Assembly: GCA_021799755.1 (NCBI GenBank)
Contig: JAJYZU010000075.1
Span: 1 to 5,738, forward strand
Direction: 5' to 3'
Origin: Thermoplasmata archaeon
Lineage (GTDB): Archaea; Thermoplasmatota; Thermoplasmata; Thermoplasmatales; Thermoplasmataceae
Length of the DNA: 5,738 bases
A program made the translations under genes and the position numbers. Positions 1-5,183 of the stretch are shown one piece after another; the stretch's first letter is position 1; every line of letters begins with the position of its first letter. The notes under the pieces were generated by a model. It ran no database searches and was not told where the DNA came from. It worked only from the letters and a program-made list of their open reading frames with translations.

Positions 1-68
1 CACTTCACACCGAGAAGCCTGTATCTCTTTTCCGATTCCCTCCAGAACCTTGATAGCTCTCCCATCAT
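1..68 (-). CDS. DUF35-type (Zn-ribbon/OB-fold) acyl-CoA-binding protein, N-terminal fragment
   Basis: The first 22 codons of a gene are visible and the rest lies beyond the left edge. It begins [20 protein letters not shown] and ends in the window at VK plus two bases (TG), which would fit the first Cys of a zinc ribbon. The W-R-E-x-x-x-R-Y-x-L pattern is the usual N-terminal helix of archaeal DUF35 proteins. In archaea this protein bridges thiolase and HMG-CoA synthase and supplies a shared CoA-binding site. The first ATG overlaps the thiolase stop as ATGA, so the two are probably translationally coupled. A second ATG follows at once (63-65) and could equally be the start. The identification rests on a short stretch plus strong gene-order support. 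Nothing is visible of the OB fold or of the zinc ligands. Confidence 0.75.
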   Translation of the reverse strand, partial: MMGELSRFWRESEKRYRLLGVK

Positions 69-1237
69 TCCACCCCCACGATATGAACAACAGAAGTGGA
101 GCCTGTTCCACCCATGCTGTGAAGCATAGCGGTCTTTGCATCCTTTACTTGCCGGTCACCTGCTTTTCCCTTGAGCTGCATGAATGCCTCAAAGAACTGG
201 CCGACCCCTGACGCACCGTAAGGGTTGCCTTTGGCTTTGAGTCCTCCTGATGGGTTCATCGGTATTCTGCCGTTGAGCTTTATCTCGCTTTCCACGAGAT
301 CTTTCGCCTTGCCCTTTGGAGCAAATCCCAAGTCCTCGAGCTCGAGAAGGCCGTATATGCTATAAGAGTCATGAAGCTCGACGAAGGAAAGATCATCATT
401 CTTCATCCCCGCCTTTTCCAGAGCTTTTCTCGAGGCTATTTTTGCAGATTCAAGAGTGTACATGGATCTCCTGCTGTGTACAGCGAGATAATCCTGTCCC
501 TCAGCAGAACTTATGATCTTTACCCCTTCAAGCTTGTTCTTTTTCATGAATTCCTCAGAGGCGAGCACGACCGCAGCGGCACCGTCGCTTATCGGACTAC
601 AGTCCATGAGGTTGAGAGGCTCCGCTACCTGCGGGGAAGCCATTGCCTGTTCCATCGTGATCTTGTTCCTGAAATGCGCATCCGGATTCTTTGATCCGTT
701 CAGGTGATCGTTGACTGATACTGCAGCTAAAGCTTCCTTTGGAACGTTAAAGTCATGCATATATTTTCTGGCAACTATGGCAGCCATAGCAGCCGGAGTA
801 GCACCCAGAAACGCTTCCCATTCCCTGTCAAGTATTGAGCTGGTAAGATCGAGAATCTCGGATCCGAATATATCGGTCATCTTTTCCACACCACCAACCA
901 TGGCCACATCGTATTCTCCCGATTTTATCGCAAGGAAAGCTTCCCTGACAGCAGCTCCTCCAGATGCGGTTGAGGCTTCAACCCTGATTGCCGGCATATC
1001 ATTCTCGGCCATACCAGAGAAATCGGATATTAAGGCTCCAATGTTCTCCTGGCTGTTTATTATCCCCGAGAGGCTGTTGCTTCCGTAAAGCACCTGGACA
1101 TCCTTGGAGTATATCCCTGCATTCTGGACGGCAAGGAGTCCTGCATTTACCGCAAGTTCCCTGAGGGATTTGTCCCACAGTTCACCGAATTTTGTTTCTC
1201 CTGCACCTATAACATAGACGTTACTCAATTCCTTCAC
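65..1237 (-). CDS. Archaeal SCP2-type thiolase (acetyl-CoA C-acetyltransferase family) lacking the catalytic Cys
   Basis: Family role: condensation of two acetyl-CoA to acetoacetyl-CoA, the first step of the mevalonate pathway, in the cytosol and in complex with HMG-CoA synthase and a DUF35 protein. Fold markers are an N-terminal [13 protein letters not shown] strand (residues 7-19), [12 protein letters not shown] (109-120), [14 protein letters not shown] (212-225), [18 protein letters not shown] (287-304), a GGLKAKG loop (331-337) and a C-terminal LHSMGGTGS (372-380). The length of 390 residues is normal. Oddities: the nucleophile loop, normally CASG, reads TASG (Thr90), and the KGHPxGATG motif reads KGNPYGASG (Asn338). 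His289 of the HD motif is kept, but the Cys often following it is Ser291. The frame is intact and conserved elsewhere, so this is not an eroded pseudogene. Start: GTG at 1237 gives a 17-nt overlap with HMG-CoA synthase. A TTG at 1228, with GGTGA five bases upstream, gives [10 protein letters not shown] and is at least as likely. Activity as a thiolase is uncertain. Confidence 0.9.
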   Translation of the reverse strand: MKELSNVYVIGAGETKFGELWDKSLRELAVNAGLLAVQNAGIYSKDVQVLYGSNSLSGIINSQENIGALISDFSGMAENDMPAIRVEASTASGGAAVREAFLAIKSGEYDVAMVGGVEKMTDIFGSEILDLTSSILDREWEAFLGATPAAMAAIVARKYMHDFNVPKEALAAVSVNDHLNGSKNPDAHFRNKITMEQAMASPQVAEPLNLMDCSPISDGAAAVVLASEEFMKKNKLEGVKIISSAEGQDYLAVHSRRSMYTLESAKIASRKALEKAGMKNDDLSFVELHDSYSIYGLLELEDLGFAPKGKAKDLVESEIKLNGRIPMNPSGGLKAKGNPYGASGVGQFFEAFMQLKGKAGDRQVKDAKTAMLHSMGGTGSTSVVHIVGVE

Positions 1238-2276
1238 CCACTATGATCTTCTTCTTGAATTTTGCATAGAGCGCATAATCTACCCATCTCACATTAGAAA
1301 GCATCTGCTTTATTGTAGGAGCTGCGTTTCTGTCCATATTTTCTATTTCATCTGTAACAGTAATGTCAAATGCATCCGATCCCGCACCCGATCCAAAGGA
1401 TACTGCCAGGATCCTGTCACCTGGTTTTGCAACATCCAGTATTGAGGAGAGGCCGGTCATCATTGAGGCGGAATACGTGTTTCCTATCACAGGTGTTAAA
1501 AGGCCCTGTTTGACCTGTTCATCGGTGAAGTTGAGGATCTTCCCAGCGCGTGTAGGGAATTTCCCGTTTGGCTGGTGGAACACAGCGAAGTTATAGTCCT
1601 TCGGTGTCGTTCCCATCCGCTCCATCATCATCTTTGCTGCTGAAATTACATGCCTGAAATAGGCCGGCTCGCCTGTAAACCTCTCACCATGCGTTGGATA
1701 AGGCTCTCCTTCCCTTCTCCAGAAATCCGGGGTATCGGAGGTTACCGACAGCGTATCGTTAATTTCGGCTATAACGTCCTTCTTTCCCAGCACGAAAGCT
1801 GTTCCCCCGGCTGAGGCGGTATATTCGAGAACGTCTCCAGGAGCTCCCTGTGATGTATCAGCACCTATTGCCATGCCGTATTCTATATTCCCTGCATCAA
1901 CCATTGCCTTCACGTTCTGCATCGCTGCTGTCCCTGCCTTGCACGCGAACTCGTAATCAGCAGAGAATAGCGAAAAATCTGTTCCGATGGCAGAAGCCAC
2001 TATGGTCGCAGAAGGCTTGACGGCATATGGGTGTGATTCTGAACCTATGAACAGTGCGCCTATCTTTCCCGGATCGATGGCCTTTCTCTTGAGTGCGTTC
2101 CTCGCTGCTTCGACCGATATCGTTACCGTATCTTCATCAGGGGCTGGAACAGATTTGCTTAAAACATAAATACCGTTCTTGATCGAATCGGCATCCTCTC
2201 CCCAGACCCTTGCAATTTCCTCTGGCTTTATCCTGAATATTGGGATATATGAGCCATATGTTACAATTCCTGACAT
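1221..2276 (-). CDS. Archaeal hydroxymethylglutaryl-CoA synthase
   Basis: Condenses acetoacetyl-CoA with acetyl-CoA to give 3-hydroxy-3-methylglutaryl-CoA, the second step of the mevalonate route to archaeal isoprenoid lipids. The protein is cytosolic and belongs to the thiolase superfamily (KAS III-like initiation fold). It is 351 residues long, the usual size for archaeal enzymes and shorter than eukaryotic ones. The catalytic triad is visible: Glu80 in the [12 protein letters not shown] segment (77-88), Cys112 in FACKAGT (110-116) and His234 in FHQPNGKFP (233-241). A C-terminal glycine-rich [11 protein letters not shown] loop (293-303) completes the active-site region. The start at ATG 2276 gives [20 protein letters not shown], matching the conserved family N-terminus. 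A weak AGGTAAG lies just upstream. It is the first gene of the operon, its stop overlaps the thiolase start, and the three gene products are expected to form one channelling complex. All key residues are present, unlike in the neighbouring thiolase. Confidence 0.96.
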   Translation of the reverse strand: MSGIVTYGSYIPIFRIKPEEIARVWGEDADSIKNGIYVLSKSVPAPDEDTVTISVEAARNALKRKAIDPGKIGALFIGSESHPYAVKPSATIVASAIGTDFSLFSADYEFACKAGTAAMQNVKAMVDAGNIEYGMAIGADTSQGAPGDVLEYTASAGGTAFVLGKKDVIAEINDTLSVTSDTPDFWRREGEPYPTHGERFTGEPAYFRHVISAAKMMMERMGTTPKDYNFAVFHQPNGKFPTRAGKILNFTDEQVKQGLLTPVIGNTYSASMMTGLSSILDVAKPGDRILAVSFGSGAGSDAFDITVTDEIENMDRNAAPTIKQMLSNVRWVDYALYAKFKKKIIVGEGIE

Positions 2277-2315
2277 ACTCTTACCTGTACTTTAAGAGTT
2301 TAGTTGTATTAAAAA
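2277..2315 (-). promoter_or_regulatory. Core promoter and palindrome of the HMG-CoA synthase operon
   Basis: On the minus strand a TATA-like TTTTTAATA lies at 2307-2315, centred about 35 bases before the ATG at 2276. That would put transcription start near 2286 with a leader of roughly 10 bases, normal for Thermoplasmatales. Between TATA box and start codon is a perfect 7-bp inverted repeat with a 9-bp spacer: ACTCTTA at 2277-2283 and TAAGAGT at 2293-2299. It spans the predicted start site, a position where a bound repressor would block initiation. The TATA call is by eye. The operator role is inferred. Confidence 0.5.
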
Positions 2316-2426
2316 CTCACGAAATCAAACACGGCAGTTGACGTATTTTTATAGGATGGAATCTGAAAAATTGATCATTTCGATCTTCTGTAACCTTGAA
2401 TCTGGTAAAAACAGCGCACCTCAGAA

Positions 2427-2467
2427 TAGTATATATATTGTTTATTAATTTCCTTTAATAAAAGGTG
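2427..2467 (+). promoter_or_regulatory. Promoter and Shine-Dalgarno of the 71-residue winged-helix gene
   Basis: A long TATA run (TAGTATATATATT, 2427-2439) is centred near 2434. It predicts transcription start near 2459 and a leader of about 14 bases. GGTG at 2464-2467, five bases before the ATG, fits the archaeal 16S 3' end. A clean TATA box together with a Shine-Dalgarno suggests a well-expressed gene. A second AT-rich element, TTTTTATA at 2345-2352, could be a weaker upstream promoter. Otherwise the divergent stretch 2316-2426 shows nothing I can name. Confidence 0.6.
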
Positions 2468-2472
2468 TAGGA

Positions 2473-2688
2473 ATGGTTGATTTAACTCCTAACGAAAAAA
2501 AGGTTTACGATGCGATTAAGAAACTCGGTGCGATTACTGAGGACAAGCTGAAGTCCGCAGATGATATTATGAAGGCATCAGGCCTTGGAAAAGGTATAGT
2601 CACAGCGGCACTGCAGACTCTTGCAAGCAAAGGATACGTTAAGAGAGTAGCAAGATCCAAAAGCGCCGGTTATTTTGCTACAAAGTGA
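2473..2688 (+). CDS. Small basic winged-helix DNA-binding protein
   Basis: A 71-residue protein with the layout of a minimal winged helix. Helix 1 covers about residues 5-18 (PNEKKVYDAIKKLG), helix 2 about 23-35 (EDKLKSADDIMKA), and the recognition helix about 38-52 (GKGIVTAALQTLASKG). A two-stranded wing (YVKRVARSKSAGYFATK, 55-71) ends the chain. It carries 14 Lys/Arg against 7 Asp/Glu, a net charge near +7, with the positive charge concentrated in the wing and C-terminus. There is no sensor or dimerisation domain. The start at ATG 2473 is fixed by GGTG five bases upstream. It is transcribed alone, divergent from the mevalonate operon and convergent with the phosphodiesterase. It could be a local regulator, for example of the divergent operon, or an abundant architectural DNA-binding protein of the kind common in archaea. 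The sequence does not decide between these. I recognise the fold but not a named family. Confidence 0.85.
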   Translation: MVDLTPNEKKVYDAIKKLGAITEDKLKSADDIMKASGLGKGIVTAALQTLASKGYVKRVARSKSAGYFATK

Positions 2689-2772
2689 ATGCTCTTTCAT
2701 TCCTTCAATTTAGAAAGAAATGTCTGTTCAAGAGCATATTCTTTAAGCTTTTTGACGAGTCAATAATTTTTT
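2689..2772 (+). terminator. 3' hairpin and T-runs after the winged-helix gene
   Basis: A perfect 8-bp inverted repeat starts directly after the stop codon: ATGCTCTT at 2689-2696 and AAGAGCAT at 2730-2737. Its 33-base interior can pair further, imperfectly (CATTCCTTC with GAAAGAAATG). T5 at 2749-2753 and T6 at 2767-2772 follow. Oligo-T runs are the known core signal for archaeal termination. The hairpin may instead protect the 3' end. The exact end point is not visible. Confidence 0.5.
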
Positions 2773-2783
2773 CTAAGATCTCA

Positions 2784-2807
2784 TGAGACTGTACCTGTTC
2801 AGTCTCA
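2784..2807. repeat. Perfect 8-bp stem-loop between convergent genes
   Basis: TGAGACTG (2784-2791) and CAGTCTCA (2800-2807) are exact reverse complements around an 8-base loop. The element sits six bases beyond the stop of the phosphodiesterase gene. It overlaps a 10-bp palindrome, TCTCATGAGA (2779-2788), which would compete for the left arm. The position between two convergent genes suggests transcript-end formation on either strand, most likely for the minus-strand gene. No T-run follows directly on the minus strand, so this is not a textbook terminator. Confidence 0.4.
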
Positions 2808-2812
2808 GGAAG

Positions 2813-3520
2813 TTACCTTTTCAGGAATTTATCAGGGTTGTCTGTAACAATTCCGTAAAGTTCGACATTGATCGCTGATATTTCTGATGGATCGTTCACT
2901 GTCCAGGGAGATATTTTTGTTCCGTGTATATCACCCATTTTGTGGTCTTTCAGGAGAGTGTATTCCGGAAGGAGATGATCTATATGCTGCCTGTTGATGA
3001 ACTCCTGCAGATCGCCAATGGAAAAATATTTTAGAGAATCCGAAGAAATATCAAGGCCAGTCTCGATCCTGCCTGACAGTTCCCTGACCTTTTCTATAGA
3101 AAGCGGGTTAAATGATATGATTTTTGCATTATGTGAAGCTCCGTGATCATTTACCAGTTCCAGTACTCTCGGGGGAAGATCAGGGTAGCATGGCGTCCCA
3201 TCGTCCTTCACGGTCTTTAGCTCAATAAAGATCTGCTTTCCCTCGAGTTCCGATAGGACTTCATCCAGAGTTGGCATCCCTATATCCGTTCCTGGAAAAC
3301 GGTATCGCCTAATCGTGTTAAGATCAAGATCATTTATCTCAGCGTCCACGCCGAGCAATCGTTTTAGATTGAAGTCATGAAAGACAACAATTTTCCTATC
3401 CCTCGTAAAATGAACATCGAGTTCCACAGCATCTGACCCTATCCTGAATGCGTCTATGAATGCTGGAATCGTATTTTCCGGATAATTTTTCCTGAATCCT
3501 CTGTGTGCTATAATTTTCAC
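2813..3520 (-). CDS. Glycerophosphodiester phosphodiesterase (GDPD family)
   Basis: Hydrolyses glycerophosphodiesters to glycerol phosphate and an alcohol, with a TIM-barrel fold and a divalent metal. Motifs in order: AHRG with His6 and Arg7, PENT (14-17), ELDVHFTRD (33-41) with metal ligands Glu33 and Asp35, FHD with the second catalytic His48, PTLDEVLSELEG (83-94), IELK with Glu100 and Lys102, and near the C-terminus SPWTVND and GIVTDNPDKFL, both typical of the last barrel strands. At 235 residues it is a compact single-domain member, with no signal peptide or membrane segment, so it should be cytosolic. The start is GTG at 3520, which places the HRG motif at the usual distance from the N-terminus. 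No Shine-Dalgarno precedes it. It is monocistronic. Archaeal membrane lipids are glycerol-1-phosphate ethers, so the likely substrates are headgroup diesters from its own lipid turnover or scavenged glycerol-3-phosphate diesters. The substrate cannot be read from the sequence. Confidence 0.93.
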   Translation of the reverse strand: MKIIAHRGFRKNYPENTIPAFIDAFRIGSDAVELDVHFTRDRKIVVFHDFNLKRLLGVDAEINDLDLNTIRRYRFPGTDIGMPTLDEVLSELEGKQIFIELKTVKDDGTPCYPDLPPRVLELVNDHGASHNAKIISFNPLSIEKVRELSGRIETGLDISSDSLKYFSIGDLQEFINRQHIDHLLPEYTLLKDHKMGDIHGTKISPWTVNDPSEISAINVELYGIVTDNPDKFLKR

Positions 3521-3538
3521 GCCCCACTGATTGGAAGA

Positions 3539-3550
3539 ATTTATTAAAAT
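3539..3550 (-). promoter_or_regulatory. TATA box of the phosphodiesterase gene, leaderless arrangement
   Basis: The minus strand reads ATTTTAATAAAT here, a good archaeal TATA element. Its centre is about 25 bases from the first base of the GTG start at 3520. That is the normal distance from TATA box to transcription start, so the mRNA probably begins at or next to the start codon. The absence of any Shine-Dalgarno between the two agrees with leaderless translation. Confidence 0.55.
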
Positions 3551-3567
3551 TATACTGTGTTGTTGTT

Positions 3568-3599
3568 AGGGCTTCATTAAATCTGGAAAAACGAGCCCT
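3568..3599. repeat. Inverted repeat in the divergent AT-rich intergenic region
   Basis: AGGGCT (3568-3573) and AGCCCT (3594-3599) form a 6-bp inverted repeat around 20 bases, extendable by G-T pairs on both sides in RNA. It lies upstream of the phosphodiesterase promoter and before the promoter of the next gene. It could be a regulator site or chance. The rest of 3521-3653 is AT-rich and holds no gene that I can see. Confidence 0.3.
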
Positions 3600-3653
3600 G
3601 TATTATTTTCTATATACTACGGACTTAGTAGCTCATGGTTCTTTTTCAGCAGG

Positions 3654-3660
3654 TATATAT
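3654..3660 (+). promoter_or_regulatory. TATA box of the 70-residue regulator gene
   Basis: TATATAT preceded by AGG, centred near 3657, predicts transcription start near 3682 and a leader of about 25 bases. The predicted start falls inside the first inverted repeat at 3675-3692. A second AT-rich candidate, ATTATAAT at 3669-3676, would give a shorter leader. No Shine-Dalgarno is seen before the ATG at 3707. Confidence 0.45.
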
Positions 3661-3674
3661 CAAATTGCATTATA

Positions 3675-3704
3675 ATGGACAGAATTGTCCATATTAATGT
3701 ACAA
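3675..3704. promoter_or_regulatory. Tandem operator-like half-sites, 11-bp period
   Basis: Three half-sites alternate in orientation: ATGGACA (3675-3681), TGTCCAT (3686-3692) and ATGTACA (3697-3703). Their starts are exactly 11 bp apart. The first and second form a perfect 7-bp inverted repeat around GAAT. The second and third form an 8-bp inverted repeat with one mismatch around ATTA. The array lies between the TATA box and the start codon of the small regulator gene, the usual place for archaeal autorepression. Another exact TGTCCAT is found at 3987-3993 before the next gene. Binding by the encoded protein is inferred. Confidence 0.5.
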
Positions 3705-3706
3705 AA

Positions 3707-3919
3707 ATGTATTCGATTAAAGACTACCAGATTGTGAGTACTTATAGTATATTAGAAAACCGGGCGAAATCCGGCATGGCAGTATTTAATTCACTAGAGT
3801 TTCAAAGGTTTGCAGATATATCTCAAGATTCGGTTCCGAAATATCTTATTTGTATGAAGGAGAGAGGTTTGCTATTCGGAGTGGAAAATAAACGAGATAG
3901 TGTAGAAAAACGTGTCTGA
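3707..3919 (+). CDS. Small predicted helix-turn-helix protein, unrecognised family
   Basis: A 70-residue product that I do not recognise. An N-terminal segment (residues 1-29) is followed by a stretch that reads like a helix-turn-helix: a helix near 30-37 (LEFQRFAD), a turn at IS, and a recognition-type helix near 40-55 (QDSVPKYLICMKERGLL). A short basic tail (FGVENKRDSVEKRV) could be the first strand of a wing. Winged-helix proteins usually continue with a second wing strand after such a tail, so the protein may be shortened at its C-terminus. Codons such as CGG, CGA, CGT, TTA and CTA are commoner here than in the neighbours, and the surrounding DNA is more AT-rich, which hints at acquired DNA. 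Support for its being real comes from the TATA box and the operator-like array directly upstream. It may control itself and the downstream DUF373 gene. It could also be a remnant of a longer regulator. Confidence 0.55.
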   Translation: MYSIKDYQIVSTYSILENRAKSGMAVFNSLEFQRFADISQDSVPKYLICMKERGLLFGVENKRDSVEKRV

Positions 3920-3957
3920 AATGAACTCATCGCCACTTGGCATACAAATTGGATATC

Positions 3958-4015
3958 TTTATATTGTAGGACTCCATAAATAGATTTGTCCATAGAACCA
4001 TAATTGGGCAGAAGG
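3958..4015 (+). promoter_or_regulatory. Promoter region of the DUF373-mptE operon with a TGTCCAT site
   Basis: TTTATATT at 3958-3965 is a plausible TATA box, centred near 3961. Predicted transcription start is near 3987, where an exact TGTCCAT (3987-3993) is found, the same heptamer as in the array upstream of the small regulator gene. A related ACTCCAT lies at 3971-3977. A weak Shine-Dalgarno, AAGG at 4012-4015, precedes the ATG at 4020 by four bases. The TATA call is by eye. Confidence 0.45.
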
Positions 4016-4019
4016 CAGC

Positions 4020-5183
4020 ATGACAACATTAATCCTTAACGTTGACCGCGATAACGACTTCGGAGAGAAGGTAAACATTGCTGGGCCAGTCGTGGGATTG
4101 GACAAATGTCGCGTTGCCGCTGAAAGGCTCATGGAAACGGATCCTGAAGATTCTGACGCAAATGCTTTGTTTGGCGCAATTAAGCACTATAATGATCTCA
4201 AGAAAAATGACGAGGACGTGGAAGTCGCACTTGTCACCGGTGATAAGAAGGTCGGCGAGGTTTCCGATAAAATGCTTGGGAAGCAGCTTGAACAGCTTCT
4301 CTCTGGCAATAAATACAGCGGAGTCATCCTGGTAACCGATGGAGCGGAGGATGACTACATTGTTCCGTTGATAGTCTCATTCAAGAAGATAGAGTACGTC
4401 AAGCATATAATAGTGAGGCACAACCAGAATATCGAGTCCTTATACTATTACATAGTCAGGGCGATACAGGACAGGAAGCTGGTAAACAAATTCATAATCC
4501 CTATAGGCCTTATTCTTCTGGCATATGGGGTCGTATCCGTTGTTCTCCTGAGTTATAATTGGGTGACATCAAAGATAACATATCTTGATCCGAGCATTGC
4601 CGCGTTGACCGTGGTTACAATAGTTCTCGGTGCGTATCTGCTTGAGAAGGGATTCGAGATCGGAAAATCTACCCAGCAGCTGGTTGGCAGGATGTGGGAT
4701 TATGCCTCGGAAACCAGGATACTATTTCTTTCCTATATCATTGCTATTGGCTTAATATTCGTTGGCATAGCCTACAGTTATGCATCTGCGAGGGCCATAG
4801 TAAATTCCCCGTTTAACAGTGTTCTCGTATTTCTGAGCGTGTTTACCTGGTGGGTTCTTGCCTCCATTTTTGTTAGAGAAATCGGTCTTTCCCTTGAGCT
4901 TTATACAAACGGCGAGCGTGGCGGGGTATTTCGATCCTTATTTGGAGTGACATTCTCTGCTTCCATAGCATTCATAGTATATGGGATAATAAGCTACATC
5001 CGGTTCCTTCTTCTGTTCACGTCTTTTACCACAGGAATACTCAGTGTTTTCTATATTGTGCTCGGAGTGATCATAGCCATTCTCTCTGCACTTGTCCACA
5101 GGTATTTCAACGAGAAGGGTGTCCCTTCCAGCGATCTCAAGGTCGAAGCCAACACCTCGGATGGGCCGGCAGATAATAAATGA
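4020..5183 (+). CDS. DUF373 family archaeal membrane protein
   Basis: A 387-residue archaeal protein of unknown function. Residues 1-150 form a soluble domain with Asp-rich motifs at the ends of predicted strands: ILNVDRDNDFG (5-15), ALVTGD (70-75) and VILVTDGAEDD (102-112). This resembles a Rossmann-like metal- or nucleotide-binding fold. Six hydrophobic segments follow, near 157-179, 191-208, 234-253, 265-283, 305-324 and 335-359. A hydrophilic tail of about 27 residues ends the chain. Lys/Arg cluster in the loops near 209-233 and 285-306, which places the N-domain and the C-terminus in the cytosol. NVDRDND and the overall layout are the family signature. The start at ATG 4020 is supported by the motif beginning at residue 5. 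The stop overlaps the mptE start as ATGA, so the two are co-translated. The coupling suggests a link with pterin or nucleotide metabolism, but no function can be claimed. Confidence 0.9.
   Translation: MTTLILNVDRDNDFGEKVNIAGPVVGLDKCRVAAERLMETDPEDSDANALFGAIKHYNDLKKNDEDVEVALVTGDKKVGEVSDKMLGKQLEQLLSGNKYSGVILVTDGAEDDYIVPLIVSFKKIEYVKHIIVRHNQNIESLYYYIVRAIQDRKLVNKFIIPIGLILLAYGVVSVVLLSYNWVTSKITYLDPSIAALTVVTIVLGAYLLEKGFEIGKSTQQLVGRMWDYASETRILFLSYIIAIGLIFVGIAYSYASARAIVNSPFNSVLVFLSVFTWWVLASIFVREIGLSLELYTNGERGGVFRSLFGVTFSASIAFIVYGIISYIRFLLLFTSFTTGILSVFYIVLGVIIAILSALVHRYFNEKGVPSSDLKVEANTSDGPADNK

Noticed and set aside
316..1088. Several plus-strand open frames of 64 to 125 codons inside the thiolase gene
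   Set aside because: They are antisense to a well-supported coding region, lack Shine-Dalgarno or TATA elements, and their translations show no recognisable domain.
65..1237. Thiolase-family gene as a pseudogene because of its lost catalytic residues
   Set aside because: The frame is complete, the length is normal, other motifs are conserved, and it overlaps functional neighbours on both sides, so an altered role fits better than decay.
1363..2169. Plus-strand open frames of 77 and 60 codons inside the HMG-CoA synthase gene
   Set aside because: Antisense shadows of a gene with all its catalytic motifs; no start signals of their own.
3615..3630. TACTA/TAGTA inverted repeat upstream of the small regulator gene
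   Set aside because: Only 5 bp and common in AT-rich DNA; no link to a promoter position.
3633..4001. ATGGTTCT (3633-3640) and AGAACCAT (3994-4001) as possible terminal inverted repeats of a small mobile element
   Set aside because: Only 8 bp match, no target-site duplication is seen, and there is no transposase or known element between them. Chance is the simpler explanation in AT-rich DNA.
3823..4029. Minus-strand 68-codon open frame overlapping the small regulator and the DUF373 start
   Set aside because: It overlaps two better-supported plus-strand genes and the DUF373 promoter, and the product looks like random sequence.
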